From contig LLEY01000157.1 in the NCBI GenBank assembly GCA_001414485.1, forward strand, positions 62,001-126,000: 64,000 nt of DNA. Reading direction: 5' to 3'. Shown piece by piece: positions 10,810-20,885 of the stretch. This DNA is from Calycina herbarum (taxonomy: Eukaryota > Ascomycota > Leotiomycetes > Helotiales > Pezizellaceae). Position numbers and translations under genes: made by a program. The notes under the pieces were generated by a model. The model searched no databases. It was not told where the DNA came from and saw only the letters and a list, made by a program, of their open reading frames with translations. How positions within the stretch are numbered: position 1 is the stretch's first letter; the number at the start of each line of letters is the position of its first letter.

Positions 10810-12379
10810 TCAATTTGACATCCCATAAGTTGCAACAACACGCTTCTCGTCTTTTGAAAATTTTCCCCACGCGTTTTTCACAGCATCAAGATTTCCGCCG
10901 GAAACATAAAAGCCCTCATCCTTAGGGTAAGGACCTTTCCGGTCTTCTTTTCTCGTAAAAATATTGATATTTCTCGCTCGCTTTAAATCGAAAAGCACAC
11001 ATGCATGGAAAGTGACAACGTTTGCAGAAAGTATTATAGCATGAAGCCATGCAGCGAAGCTTAAAAATGCAGATGCATTTCCAAAACAACAACTGAGCAC
11101 ATACAGAACCAGAGGAGCGAACATGGTGATGTCATGTATGGGGCCATCTCGCATAGCAAGCTTCTGGAAGATCAGGTATGTAGCGGCCTTCCCCAGTGAT
11201 GCTCCTGCAATGAGCATTGTTGGCACTGTATGTGAAACGATAATTCCACCGTGGATGCAAAGAAGCACCCCCAGCATGATGATACCATAAGTTAAGATGG
11301 GGCTTAACGATAATGTCGGTATGCACACAAGTGGTTAGCACTTCCACGTGCCCTTCTCGCTTAACGAGAAGGGCAGGTATTTAAGTAGAACCGAGTACAG
11401 ACTTTACTCGGTATGCATCGACGATAGTTATAAGAATATACACTCTTTTTGCATCAAGCTATCGACCACCAAGTCGAACCAACAGATAATTTTCGACGTG
11501 GGATTTTGATGCCATGTGCCTCAAGAGGGGTTTCCATAATGCCCAGTGCAATGGACACATTCCCAGAAATTCCAACGAAAAGTGCTGTCGCACTTGCGAG
11601 ACAGACAATTTCTCCGACTGTGAAGCTTGTTGATGGAACTTGGGCATTCCAAACATGTGGTCTTCCCACTGCACCGACGAGATGGATCGCGATCATACTC
11701 CATTGAGCCTCAGATACATCAATCTTCCCGAAGACTAGCGAATGCGTCGCATGAGCTGCCAGATGTGCTGCGAAAAAGGCAGATAAGGCGAGGATTTGAT
11801 TGAGACCCAGAAGAATGCTCGAGTTACCTAGCCGCATCGCAGCAGCCAGGAGGATGGAGTTTAAAATTATTGATAAGGAGTCCACTGCGTGATCGGCATA
11901 TTCCTCCACCTCTGAGTTTTGAGTACGGAAACATTGTTTGCCATCGATTCCATCGAAAGTTTGGTATAGACTTCAAAAGAATAAGATGAGAAGGTGGGTC
12001 CTTTGGAGAATAACTACAGGTAACTTACAAGATACTCAAAGCATTGAAAATACACAGCCAAGGTGGTAGATACTCTGTCAAATTGGGTGCAAAGGTCACA
12101 GTGATTCCTGTCGCCACCAAATTGCAAGCCAACCCACAAGCGGATAAAGTGGAGGGTGTTACACCTTTTGGTATGAATGAAACAACGAATCGCCAAAATC
12201 TGCCAAACGTCTTTTATCAGAAAGTTGTTCCATAGAAGAAAGGGTGGTGACACTTACGGTTGTAAATAAGGATCCAATAAAGTGCTTGACCATGCGTTAT
12301 AATGGTATTCTCGCTTGCGAATGGCATGCATTTCTTTCCTTGACAAGAACCAGCCATCCTGTTCAACTTGATCTGCCAT
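10810..12379 (-). CDS. CDP-alcohol phosphotransferase (choline/ethanolamine phosphotransferase-like), divergent
   Basis: From ATG at 12379 the first exon reads MADQVEQDGWFLSRKEMHAI and ends STLLDPYLQP. Exon 2 (about 12155-12031) continues TPSTLSACGLACNLVATG and NALSIL, and exon 3 contains QTFDGIDGKQ followed by EVEEYADHAVDS. This is the place of the CDP-alcohol phosphatidyltransferase motif DG-x2-AR-x8-G-x3-D-x3-D. Further multi-helix membrane segments follow to the stop at 10810. These enzymes move phosphocholine or phosphoethanolamine from the CDP-alcohol to diacylglycerol in the ER. Oddities: the AR pair is CF here and the motif glycine is replaced by Glu/Val, although the Asp residues remain. 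The frame is also interrupted at about 11329-11457 by a short insertion-like segment, which must be spliced out or breaks the gene. Confidence 0.7.
11332..11453. mobile_element. Short insertion-like segment inside the phosphotransferase gene (possible solo LTR-type remnant)
   Basis: The segment begins TGGTTAGCAC and ends TTTTTGCA, so it has TG..CA ends. It is flanked by acaag and tcaag, a 4/5 match to a target duplication. Inside are a perfect hairpin (CCTTCTCGCTTAACGAGAAGG minus its loop), a TATA-like tatttaag, and a second hairpin with accgagt/actcggt arms. TCGGTATGCA also occurs twice about 90 bp apart, so other boundaries are possible. It is short for an LTR, so this stays tentative. Confidence 0.35.
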
Positions 12380-13233
12380 GGCTGCTTACCAATAAAAGTT
12401 TCAATTAACTTTCTTAGGCGTTGAGCTGGTGTTGTTATATATATGCTCAGGTGTCACGTTGTGGCTAAACTTTGGTCGTATGAAGTTGTCGTAAGACAAC
12501 AACATCGTTCGCTGAAGATGATCAGATCCATTCAAATTAGTGTCAATTTCAATTTGATCCTCAGCGGAGGTTACTCTCCATATGCTTACGTTGGAATGAC
12601 GGACAAATGGGTCTCATTTAGGTCTTGGCATTGCTAAATATCACACTAGAAGACCTCATGAATCATCACCAGTGACTAAAAACACTTAGAATCTGCCTAA
12701 GACTGAATGTTTATATTCTTGGACAAAACTGATATAACATTATTCTCTACTGTCATGTCGTGGTCAATTTGGGAAGCTGTAGTAGTCAAAGTATGAACCT
12801 GGACCCATTTTAGAACACCGTGGACTAAAAACCCGTGGTTCACTTATTTTGAACAGAATCATGCGCTCTGTTTGATTCTTAAGAAGCATTATCTTGATGC
12901 CCCAGTTGCTATCTTGTGTCGCAGGGAGAAGTCACGGAAAGTCCAGCCCCTCAGCTTAGCGAGACCCATTCCCCACTCCCGAAAACTCCGAAACTGGTCT
13001 ATCAGCCGCGCCACCTTCATCATAGGTCCAGCTCTCTGCCTTACAGTCGCAAGATCTTCTTTTTAGGACAAAGTCTAAATAGTCTCCGACTTGGCAGGTA
13101 GAAGTGACATAGGTAGTAAGTACCACCTTTTCATATCGTATAAACAAAACAATGGAGGATCAGGATTAAACTGCGAAGTTTTATTTTCTTTTACACTATT
13201 CATACATTTTTCATTTTTCTTATTTCTACCGAA
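12380..13233. other. Intergenic region without recognisable genes
   Basis: Only short frames without domains. The stretch separates the minus-strand phosphotransferase from the plus-strand MFS gene, so it should hold both promoters. No operator or repeat was recognised. Confidence 0.5.
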
Positions 13234-13803
13234 ATGGGCGATGAGAGCGTTCCACCAAAGAATGTTCCGAAAACAGCTAGCAATCTTGGTGAGTTTCTTT
13301 CCAGAGTAGGATGATTGGGGTCTCTTTCCCTCAATATCTAACATCCAGACAGGCTAATGGTCCTCGGAACATGGTTTGGAATCATCGCATCAGCCGGCTC
13401 CCGCTCAACTCTTGGAACATATCAAACGTATGTTCTAGAACATCAACTCAAGAATACATCTCCTAGTACAGTAGCATGGATCTTCTCGTTTTATACTTTC
13501 CACTCTCTAGCATGGGGTATGCTCGTCGGACCAGCAGTTGATGCTTACGGGTCGCGATGGCCATTGTTGGGTGGGAGTGTTATTCTATGTCTGGCTTTCT
13601 TTTTGGTTGAGGAATGCAAGGAGTTTTGGCATTGTAAGGCTTGAATCGTATCTTTCTTGATTGAGGTTGCTGACCAATTGAAGTTTTCATCGTCATAGGA
13701 CTCCTTGGTGGTACAGGCTCCTGTCTTGTGCATACGACCTGCTATACAACAATTGGTCACTGGTTTGAGAAGAGACTTGCCACTGGCTCGGGATTTGCAG
13801 CTA

Positions 13804-15248
13804 CCCCCCCTAATTACATTTTACTTCCCCTCCGGGGCGTATCTTCCGCCAAGAGTTCTAGTAGTTTCTGCGCTTGCAGGGGGGTACCACCAATGATATT
13901 AAGGTGATCCAAAGCTGCTTTTAGTACTGCAAAATCAACTTTTCAATATGGAATCAACATACAGAGTTCCTGTGCCTAAGCAGCCCTCTCCACAGCTTAC
14001 TCGGGATGATAGATTGCGTATTCAGACGCTCTATTTTGACGCCAACCTCTCACGCTCTCAAATTTGTCTTATAACTAACAAAACTTACGATCAAGTCTGC
14101 TATGCAATCAGCCACCGGCTTACACCTCAAAAGCGTAAGACTGAGGGGAGAATCTTACTCAAGACTCCTCAAAGGAAGAGGCTGATCCAATGGGTGACAG
14201 CATCCCGAGAGAACCGCGAGACGCTATGGATTGAGATCCCTCAAATACTCGGTTTTGATTGCAGTGAGTATGCTATAAGGTCTGCATTCAAAAAGGAGGG
14301 GTTTGGACGACATATTCAACGGAAGAAGTGTCCTCTTACAGAAGCTGGACGCCTTGAACGCCTTGCTTGGGCTATTGAACACTACGACTGGCCGGATTGG
14401 AAGTGGGATGAGATCCTATGGAGTGATGAGACGTGGGCACAACCTGGAATACATACCAAATCATGGTGTACTCGCCGGCTAGAGGAAGCAAACCACCCAG
14501 ACTGTATACAATCGCGGTATCAAAGGAAGATAGGATGGATGTTTTGGGGGTCAATTTCAGGGAAATATGGACGGCATAGGGGCCTGTTTTGGGAGAAAGA
14601 CTGGGAGACAATTAATGAGGGTTCATATTCTGGAATCATTGTCCCTGTGGTGGATGAGATATTACAACAATACCTAGAGCTTCAATTCCAACAAGACAAC
14701 GCTAAAGGTCATGCCTCTGCTTTTACAAAGTCGGTTCTTGAAGCTGCAGGAATAAGGGTTATCAAATGGCCTGCTCACAGTCCTGATTTGAACCCCATTG
14801 AGACCATATGGAATGATATGAAGGACTATATTCAAGTACACCACCCTCAAGTACACAGTTCTTACAAACGACTAAGGGTGGCAATACAAGAAGCCTGGGA
14901 ATCTGTTTCACACGAAAGGATTAAGGAGCTTGTACATACTATGAGAGCACGATGTTTGGCTGTAATTAGAGCCCGAGGGTGGTATACAGAATATTAAGAC
15001 TTTTTGGTAAAGCGGCACTGCAAAACATAACCCCTGCATTTTGGAAGATACGCCCCGGAGGGGAAGTAATGACCCGCTTTGCGGGTCCTATGTAATGTCA
15101 GAGCGCCGAGCCAATAAGAAGAGTTGAAGTTAAAAAATGGAATGATAGAGAAGCTTCTATTAGCCAAACTCCCTGACATTACCAGGACTTTACACAGCCT
15201 CCCCCAGATCTGCAAGTGGGTCATTACAATGTACTTAGGGGGGGAGAG
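13804..15248 (+). mobile_element. Tc1/mariner-type transposon A, apparently autonomous
   Basis: Bounded by TA at 13802-13803 and 15249-15250. Left end is C7 followed by TAATTACATT; right end is the inverse, AATGTACTTA followed by G7 and AGAG. Subterminal sequences also pair: ACTTCCCCTCCGGGGCG at the left against CGCCCCGGAGGGGAAGT near 15050-15067. Length is 1445 bp and the transposase frame is unbroken. The base composition lacks RIP decay, pointing to a recent insertion. Confidence 0.85.
13948..14997 (+). CDS. Tc1/mariner transposase (DD34E), intact
   Basis: 349-residue protein that cuts and pastes its own element at TA sites. The N-terminal third is a helix-turn-helix DNA-binding region (LTRDDRLRIQTLYFDANLS, then SRSQICLITNK). 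The DDE catalytic core follows: first Asp in ILWSDETW, second in QQDNAKGHAS, and the Glu in HSPDLNPIETIW. Counting gives 34 residues between the second Asp and the Glu, the canonical Tc1 spacing. The C terminus reads MRARCLAVIRARG. Length matches the family and there are no stops or frameshifts, so activity is possible. Confidence 0.92.
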   Translation: MESTYRVPVPKQPSPQLTRDDRLRIQTLYFDANLSRSQICLITNKTYDQVCYAISHRLTPQKRKTEGRILLKTPQRKRLIQWVTASRENRETLWIEIPQILGFDCSEYAIRSAFKKEGFGRHIQRKKCPLTEAGRLERLAWAIEHYDWPDWKWDEILWSDETWAQPGIHTKSWCTRRLEEANHPDCIQSRYQRKIGWMFWGSISGKYGRHRGLFWEKDWETINEGSYSGIIVPVVDEILQQYLELQFQQDNAKGHASAFTKSVLEAAGIRVIKWPAHSPDLNPIETIWNDMKDYIQVHHPQVHSSYKRLRVAIQEAWESVSHERIKELVHTMRARCLAVIRARGWYTEY

Positions 15249-15250
15249 TA

Positions 15251-16802
15251 CTCTCCCCCCCCCCCTACCCCCCCTAAACAAAACGTAAAGTGGGTCAATT
15301 TGCAAGGGGGGTTCCAGGGGGTGTTCCAGGGGGTGTTCAGGGGGGTGTTTTGCCACAGAAAGTGCTGGAAATCGCACTTTTGGCCAATCAGAGTTTGCTT
15401 ATTAAGTCATTTTTAGCCTCAAAGCTCCTAACTTTGAAGCTATTCACAGATTATATTGCTAACAAAATGGACATTTCAGAACTTATTACGCCTCCTCGTA
15501 CCCCTGGACGCCCTCGAACGATTCCTCCTCCTTCACCTCCTCATACACCTACGCAAAGAAGGTTCAGAAACCGGGAAACTACTCGTTCTGACCGGATCCG
15601 GATTAGAACAGCTCTTGAATGGGCAACGCCTCGTAAAGTCTTTGAGAAGTATAGGTATACAAAGGGCTATACTCTTCAGCAGATTAGAGACACTCGCAAC
15701 CTTCCTCTTACGCTTCAAAAGTCTAAAACCGGCCGCCATCCAGCTATCTCAGCAGCAAGATGTGCACAGCTACGTAGCTGGCTTCTTGCAGAACCAAGAA
15801 ATCGACATATTCCCTATCGTTATATAGCTCGCTTCGCACCCCAATTCCTATAGCTCCAGAACTACGGTGAGGAGGCTATAAAGACAGCGTTCTAGCAGAT
15901 TGGTTACGGTAGGCGTGTTGCGAAGAGAAAGGGTTTTTCTGACTTACAAACACACAAGGACCAACGTCTCGCCTTTGCAAGAGAGGCTATAACTTGGTCA
16001 GAAGAGAGGCTGTTCCAGCAATGCTTCTCAGATGAGATTTGGGCATATAGGGGGGCCTTTATATAAAGCTTTGTTACAGTACTTATAGAGGGAGATAAGA
16101 AGGAAATAGAGAGGGATCGTTACCGTCTAGAATGTCTACAACACAAGTACTCAAGAAGACCAAGTTAGATGTTTCATAGTGTAATATATAGGCCAGGAAG
16201 GAAGGGACCAGGGACGTTTTGGGAGAAGGAATGGGGCTCTATGGATTCACGCAAGTACAACGAGGTGATTCTATCACAAATAGAGTCTTGGTTCCATAGA
16301 TGGAGGGATGAATGGGGGGTACGGATGATCTAGTAGCAAGATAGGGCCTCCTGCCACCGATCCTGGGAAACAGAAGATAACCTCTATAGGAGAGACATCC
16401 CTTGGATTATCTGGCCTCCTTACTCTCCTGATCTCAACCTTATAGGGCATGTATGGAGCTAGATGCGGAGGTATATTCAGAAACACTATTGGGAAGCTTA
16501 TTATGATGCTAAAACAGTTACTTTAGATAGACTGAAGGAAATCATTCTAGAGGCTTGGAATGCTATACCTGACAGCTATATAGAAGGGCTCTATAAGTCA
16601 TGGTGGGATAGATGTCAAGCAGTTATTGATGCAGAAGGAGGACTTACTAGATACTAGCCTTTTTTTGACATGTAACATTGATATTCCCCCTAAAAATAGA
16701 GTCTTTCTTATTGGTTGTAACCCCCTGCTACACTGCCTCCGCTATGGCGTTCCCCCCCTTGCAAATTGTCCCACTTTACGTTTTGTTTAGGGGGGGGGAG
16801 AG
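15251..16802 (+). mobile_element. Tc1/mariner-type transposon B, degenerate, in direct contact with A
   Basis: Flanked by TA at 15249-15250 (shared with element A) and 16803-16804. The terminal repeats pair well: left has C-runs, then TAAACAAAACGTAAAGTGGG and CAATTTGCAAGGGGGG; right carries the inverse complement ending in G9-AGAG. The left C-tract is longer and interrupted by TA. Length is 1552 bp. It carries only a broken transposase. Confidence 0.8.
15467..16657 (+). pseudogene. Tc1-type transposase remnant of element B
   Basis: The first frame begins MDISELITPPRTPGRPRT, contains a helix-turn-helix-like part (YTLQQIRDTRNLPLTLQKSK) and stops at 15853. Downstream pieces in shifted frames keep recognisable core sequence, including a SPDLNLIGHVW segment where the family has NPIEHVW, so the catalytic Glu is changed to Gly. 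The tail at 16463-16657 (LDRLKEIILEAWNAIPDSYI; MDAEGGLTRY-like end) is open. Multiple in-frame stops show that this copy cannot make transposase. Confidence 0.75.
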
Positions 16803-17090
16803 TACTGGCAGCTCCATTGGCGGGGTGATATTCATTCTTACCATCCAAGCATTTATTCCTAAAGTTGGTTTTGCCTGGAGCGCTCGGGTGATGGCATTCA
16901 TTATGTTGCTATGTAAGTACCCGTGTGAAATTCTGCGTATTAATGTTCTAATGCTTTGCAAAGTGTGTGCTTTATGGAATCTTTTTGTGCGTTCCATGAA
17001 GTTTCAACGTATGGATACAGAGTCTTGGAGGCCCTCTCTTAAGATATTCAAGTCCCCAACTCTCAGTGTAACAGCCGCCAGCGAAAGAAA

Positions 17091-17139
17091 TGAGTAGAGT
17101 AGAGTAGAGTAGAGACGACTACTACTCTACTCTACTCAT
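17091..17139. repeat. GAGTA microsatellite with inverted half (hairpin)
   Basis: About four to five GAGTA units are followed, after a short loop (GACGACTA), by CTACTCTACTCTACTC. The two halves are inverse complements and could fold as a hairpin. The tract sits exactly where the MFS pseudogene ends. Confidence 0.75.
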
Positions 17140-17729
17140 AGTACTCTAAGTAACTCTAAGTAGTACTTTAAGTAGTATAGGCCGAGTCGGGCCGAATCGG
17201 GCCGTGCTGGAAATGTTATGATTTTGATGTTCTTGGCCAAGTACCACCCAAATCGCAGTGCGTCCGCTGCGGCAGCGTATGGGATAACCTAGTACCGTAC
17301 GTAATTCATAGCTTCCTGTCAGTATCGAGATGGAATGAACATTTGATATTACTGCCAGCGTAATGAAAACAATACGTCTCTCCTGGTATTGTTTACCCTC
17401 GGATCCCAGCTCTTGCAGGTTCAGTGAGGGATTATTAATTGTGCTGCGCCGTGCTGTGATTACTGGGGCTGAAGCGTGCAGTGCAGCCTCGCTTCGATGT
17501 AGTTCTATGTTTCTCAGTACTTTCTCATGCAAATTATCTGAAGACTTTGCTCATCGCTTTGCTTTCATGCTCATGTACTGTAATGATATTCATTGATTTG
17601 ACCGTATCGCGAGCTGCGGCAATAGGTCTCGTTACCGACAGTTCGTCGCTATTCGTAGCCGCTCGGAGAAGTCACCGCCAAAAGAAAGGCGGGAACGGCT
17701 CGCCCTCACCACAAGGGCTCAAGGCGTTC
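17140..17729. other. Sequence between two truncated MFS genes, no recognisable gene
   Basis: Frames at 17146-17532 and 17481-17843 show no domain. The stretch separates the 3' ends of two truncated transporter genes that face each other, so it may be the scar of a rearrangement or of an inserted fragment. Confidence 0.4.
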
Positions 17730-18412
17730 TCAATGTGGTGTGAGGCCACCAATTCCGGTTCCAACACCGTAGCATATATTGTTGATTCCAGTGATGACAC
17801 CCCTTTTCCTCACTGGCACGAGATCAGATCCGACGAAGGTTGAGACGGCATAGATCGCACCTCCACCCAGACCAGCAAGAGTACGGCCAAGAAGCAATTG
17901 CCACTCCCTCGCCGCCAATCCGCATATGAGAGTTCCCAGCCCGAAGACAATGTTAGCGACGACGAGTCCTGTTCTACGCCCAAAGATCTCGGTCAGTCGA
18001 CCACACACTGGCTGGGAGACGGCTTGCCTGATCAAATAGGTAGAACCAAGCCAGGCAAGTGAGCCCAAGGATTTGAAGGTTATCGAGATGGGTACGACCA
18101 GAGTAGCGACAATTGTTGAGTCTGCAACCGGGGATCGACAGTCAGGTATCTGTCTTGTGGAATAGAGGTCAATTAGGCTCACCAATTGCCGTTAGGACGA
18201 CTCCAGTCTGATTGAGCGAAGTCAGCAAGAAGTCACCCCGAGGAGGGTGAATGGTGTGGAAGGAATTAGGGCGAAGTTACCCATGTGCATCCCAGAATGA
18301 GGGCCAGTTGAGCATTTGAAGGCTCCTCGGGGATAGGAGTTGATTCTGCATCGCTGCTGATTAGAGTATTGAAGCTATCGACACCAGTAGAGCTTTGCTC
18401 TTTGAATGGCAT
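17730..18412 (-). pseudogene. Drug-resistance-type MFS transporter (DHA14-like), 3'-truncated
   Basis: ATG at 18412 starts MPFKEQSSTGVDSFNTLISS with an acidic cytosolic tail (ESTPIPEEPSNAQ), then LALILGCTW before an intron. A tiny exon (TGVVLTAI) and a second intron lead to ADSTIVATL, then SWL-like AWLGSTYLIRQAVSQPVCGR and LTEIFGRRTGLVVANIVFG, the MFS motif A region. Next come LLLGRTLAGLGGGAIYAVST and SDLVPVRKRGVITGINNICYG, motif C-like sequence typical of 14-TM H+ antiporters. The frame then ends at 17730 after about five membrane helices. A complete member is more than 500 residues, so only the N-terminal third remains. Confidence 0.72.
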
Positions 18413-18605
18413 AATTGATGCTCGATTTAAATGAAAGGCTGCTTCACGTGGTCATCTCTGAAAAGGTGTTTTGAAAGAATGGGGGCTACAGATCGAAGGA
18501 CGGCTCCAATCCCATGCAACTGTGTTTATAAGACGCACGTTACACAAAAGACATGTAGGACGGGAGGGGGCGGTGAGGTGAAGTGGTGGGCAATTGACAT
18601 AGATA

Positions 18606-19128
18606 CAGTGAGTTGCGAGTTAAGCTTGACTTTGCCTATTTTTTTTGTAATCCGAGCTTTTTTTTTATTAAGGCTTTCTCCCTCTTTTCTTTAGAAGACA
18701 GAAAATAAAAGTACTCTAAAAGAGACGAGGCCTAGCTAGAAAGAAGCGCTATATCTAATTATCTCTCTTCTATATAATTGATCAATTTAAAGTAAGTATA
18801 ACAAAAGTAAACTAAAAGATAAATAATTCTTAAAATAATCCCTTTTCTTGAAAAAAATTTCACTACCCCCTGTAAGGTCGACAGGCTATGCCAAGACCCT
18901 ATAAAAATTAAGATAGATATAAAATTGTCTGTTTTTGTCCTATAAAGTTTATAGAGTATAAGGGGAGATATAAGCCTCTTCTTTCCTGTTCTTATAAATA
19001 GTATATCATATGTTGTTGTTAATTAATAGGTAAAAGAGTGCCTAAAAGGGGGGGAAATCAAAGAATTTTCTCAAAAGCTCGGATTACAAAAAAAGTGGGC
19101 AAATTCAAGCTTAACTCGCAACTCACTG
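18606..19128. mobile_element. Non-autonomous TIR element (MITE), TA target
   Basis: TA at 18604-18605 and 19129-19130 flank a 523-bp element with about 55-bp inverted repeats: left CAGTGAGTTGCGAGTTAAGC, continuing with TTTGCC, a T-run and GTAATCCGAGC; right is its inverse complement. The interior is AT-rich with no frame, as after RIP. The same terminal sequence bounds the large element at 41317-58603, so this is a small relative of it. Confidence 0.88.
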
Positions 19129-19130
19129 TA

Positions 19131-19554
19131 TCATTGCGACAATTGTATGCACAGTAGGTATCGGTCAAAAGCATGTGTCGAGTGTCTTCAATTGAGTATC
19201 TCAAGTATACAAGTTCGATAAGAGTTGAGTTTAACAATGAGGAATGGACGCAAATGAACGTAGCCTTCGGGGGAGACTTTCTGCCTTGAAAGTCAAGGAA
19301 CAGCAATTCTTAGGGAGACTTTCTGCTGATGTCGAGAGGCTAGAAAAAGAAATGGGTATTAGAAAGAAAATACTACTGCGAGATACGAGCACCTAGGCTG
19401 AACTGAATGAATCGAATTAGGTCCTCTTGCAGAGGTTGCCATAATAGTGTCCCGTAATCGAACCCGAAGAATGAGAAGGCACAGCTACAGATATTTCCTT
19501 CCATGAAGCATTCCTCTTCCTCATATTCACCACAGTAACCTCCTCCTCCTCTGT
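19131..19554. other. Intergenic stretch, nothing recognised
   Basis: Short frames only. It lies between the MITE and the 3' end of a minus-strand gene. AGGGAGACTTTCTGC occurs twice (about 19268 and 19313, the first copy differing slightly). Confidence 0.4.
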
Positions 19555-20885
19555 CTATCTGGTGCGCCTTTTTGGGAGCGCCTCCTTGTGAAGTGCCCCG
19601 GAACTTGTAACAGGACGTTGAGTTGTCTGAGGCTGGGTAGACGATTCAACTTGCTTCCTTGGAGGCTGTGTCTTGCAGTAGTGCGTCGAAATCGTATGAC
19701 GGCGGGAAGGGATCTGAGTTTGTGAGGATACTTTGGCAGCCAACGTACTACTCATCGCTTTGAGAGGAGCTGTTAACTCGAAGTGCTCTGGGAGATCGGC
19801 CACTTGAAGCTCAAGATTGAAAGTTGTATCGTTCCCAACTCTAGTGTATTTAAAGACGCCATTAACAGCGTACTCTTGGTACTCAGCAAGTGGAATGGAT
19901 TCCGCTGAAGGAGACGGGCTCTGAGAGCTTTGTGGAGAATACAATTGCTCATTAGCTTTAGAAAGAGGGTGACAAATGTGCTTGGACCGCACATTGCTCC
20001 TCTCTATGGGAATGCAAAAAGCGCGGTGGCGCCTGTGAGGTGGCGAGGGGATCTTCGATCGTTCAACAGGCCTGAAATCCTCGTCTTCGTTATCAGTTGT
20101 ATCGCGGCTGTAGTCCTCATCTGTAGATTTGTCTGAGCCATCTATAACATATTCCTGTTGCAGGGACTCGTCCATCTCTTCGTCCTCTCCAGCAAAACAC
20201 TGTTCCATTGCCGTAGTAGATTTCTGAAAAGCGTGCGAGGTGTGGTGTTGCTCATTATCGACATAGGTTGAGAGATATCCGTCATGAGGCTGCGTATCAT
20301 CTATCTCGAGGCTAGCAGCTGTCAAAGGCGGCACGGACAATCGAGGCCTTCGGAAATGGGGAGGTGCGATCAAGGCAGGTGCTTCGTATGACTTTCGTCG
20401 CTTTGTAGGTGGTAGGTCCTCGTCACCTTTGTCATGGGCATCCTCGCTGTCGGCGGAAAGTAGCCTCTCGCTGCTGATCTCTCGATATGTGTCCTTGCGC
20501 CCGCGCTTCTCCCTAGGATTCCCTAACTCGGTCTTGCCACACAGTGCCGGGCTGGATGGACCAGAGAGACTTACACTTCAAGGTAAAGGGTTGATCTCCT
20601 TAGTCCTCTGCTGCTCCCACTTCTCAAAACCTATAGCATGTAGTGAAGCACCTTGCAGCTCTTCTGGTCTGATGCTGGTAGTTTCGGGCTCGATGCGCTG
20701 GTCGGCGATGAATTCACCTCCTCTGACAAAGCCAGCTCCACTCCTGCCTCCAATGCCTCCAATTCAGCCACGCTGTCATCTGTCCATCTATGGTTGCTAT
20801 TGAGAAGCGAGGTCAGGGAGTGGGCTGGCTCCGCAGTGATATTGCTGACGCGTTTGTTGCTATGATCTGGCAGTGATTTGGACAC
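19555..20885 (-). CDS. Hypothetical nuclear-type, mostly disordered protein
   Basis: Not recognised. Exon 1 (ATG 20885) is Ser/Glu-rich with VAELEALEAGVELALSEEV; the same frame is open upstream to about 21044 without another Met, so a further 5' exon is possible. A probable intron at about 20655-20527 joins to ELGNPREKRGRKDTYREIS, then DLPPTKRRKSYEAPALIAPP, which holds a basic nuclear-localisation-like cluster. The rest is low-complexity acidic (GEDEEMDES, DNEDEDFRPVERSK), followed by a more ordered patch VFKYTRVGNDTTFNLELQVA and a basic tail ending KEALPKRRTR. Composition suggests a chromatin or nuclear protein, which is inference only. The exact splice sites are uncertain. Confidence 0.45.

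Larger units (their letters stand above)
13234..17097 (+). pseudogene. Monocarboxylate-transporter-type MFS gene, disrupted by two transposons
   Basis: ATG at 13234 opens MGDESVPPKNVPKTASNL. After introns at 13289-13348 and 13634-13683 the frame gives fungal MCT-like MFS sequence: GTWFGIIASAGSRSTLGTYQ, SPSTVAWIFSFYTF, LVGPAVDAYGSRWPLLGGS, then FFIVIGLLGGTGSCL and GHWFEKRLATGSGFA. At the TA of 13802-13803 the gene is split by 2999 bp of transposon. It resumes exactly in frame at 16805 with GSSIGGVIFILTIQAFIPKV and WSARVMAFIMLL, then an intron from 16913. After about 17000 the similarity fades and the frame stops at 17097 beside a microsatellite, so the second half of the transporter is also missing. 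It is therefore a two-fold pseudogene. Confidence 0.82.

Noticed and set aside
12956..13344. Frames on both strands just before the MFS start
   Set aside because: They overlap the promoter, first exon and first intron of the MFS gene and show no domain.
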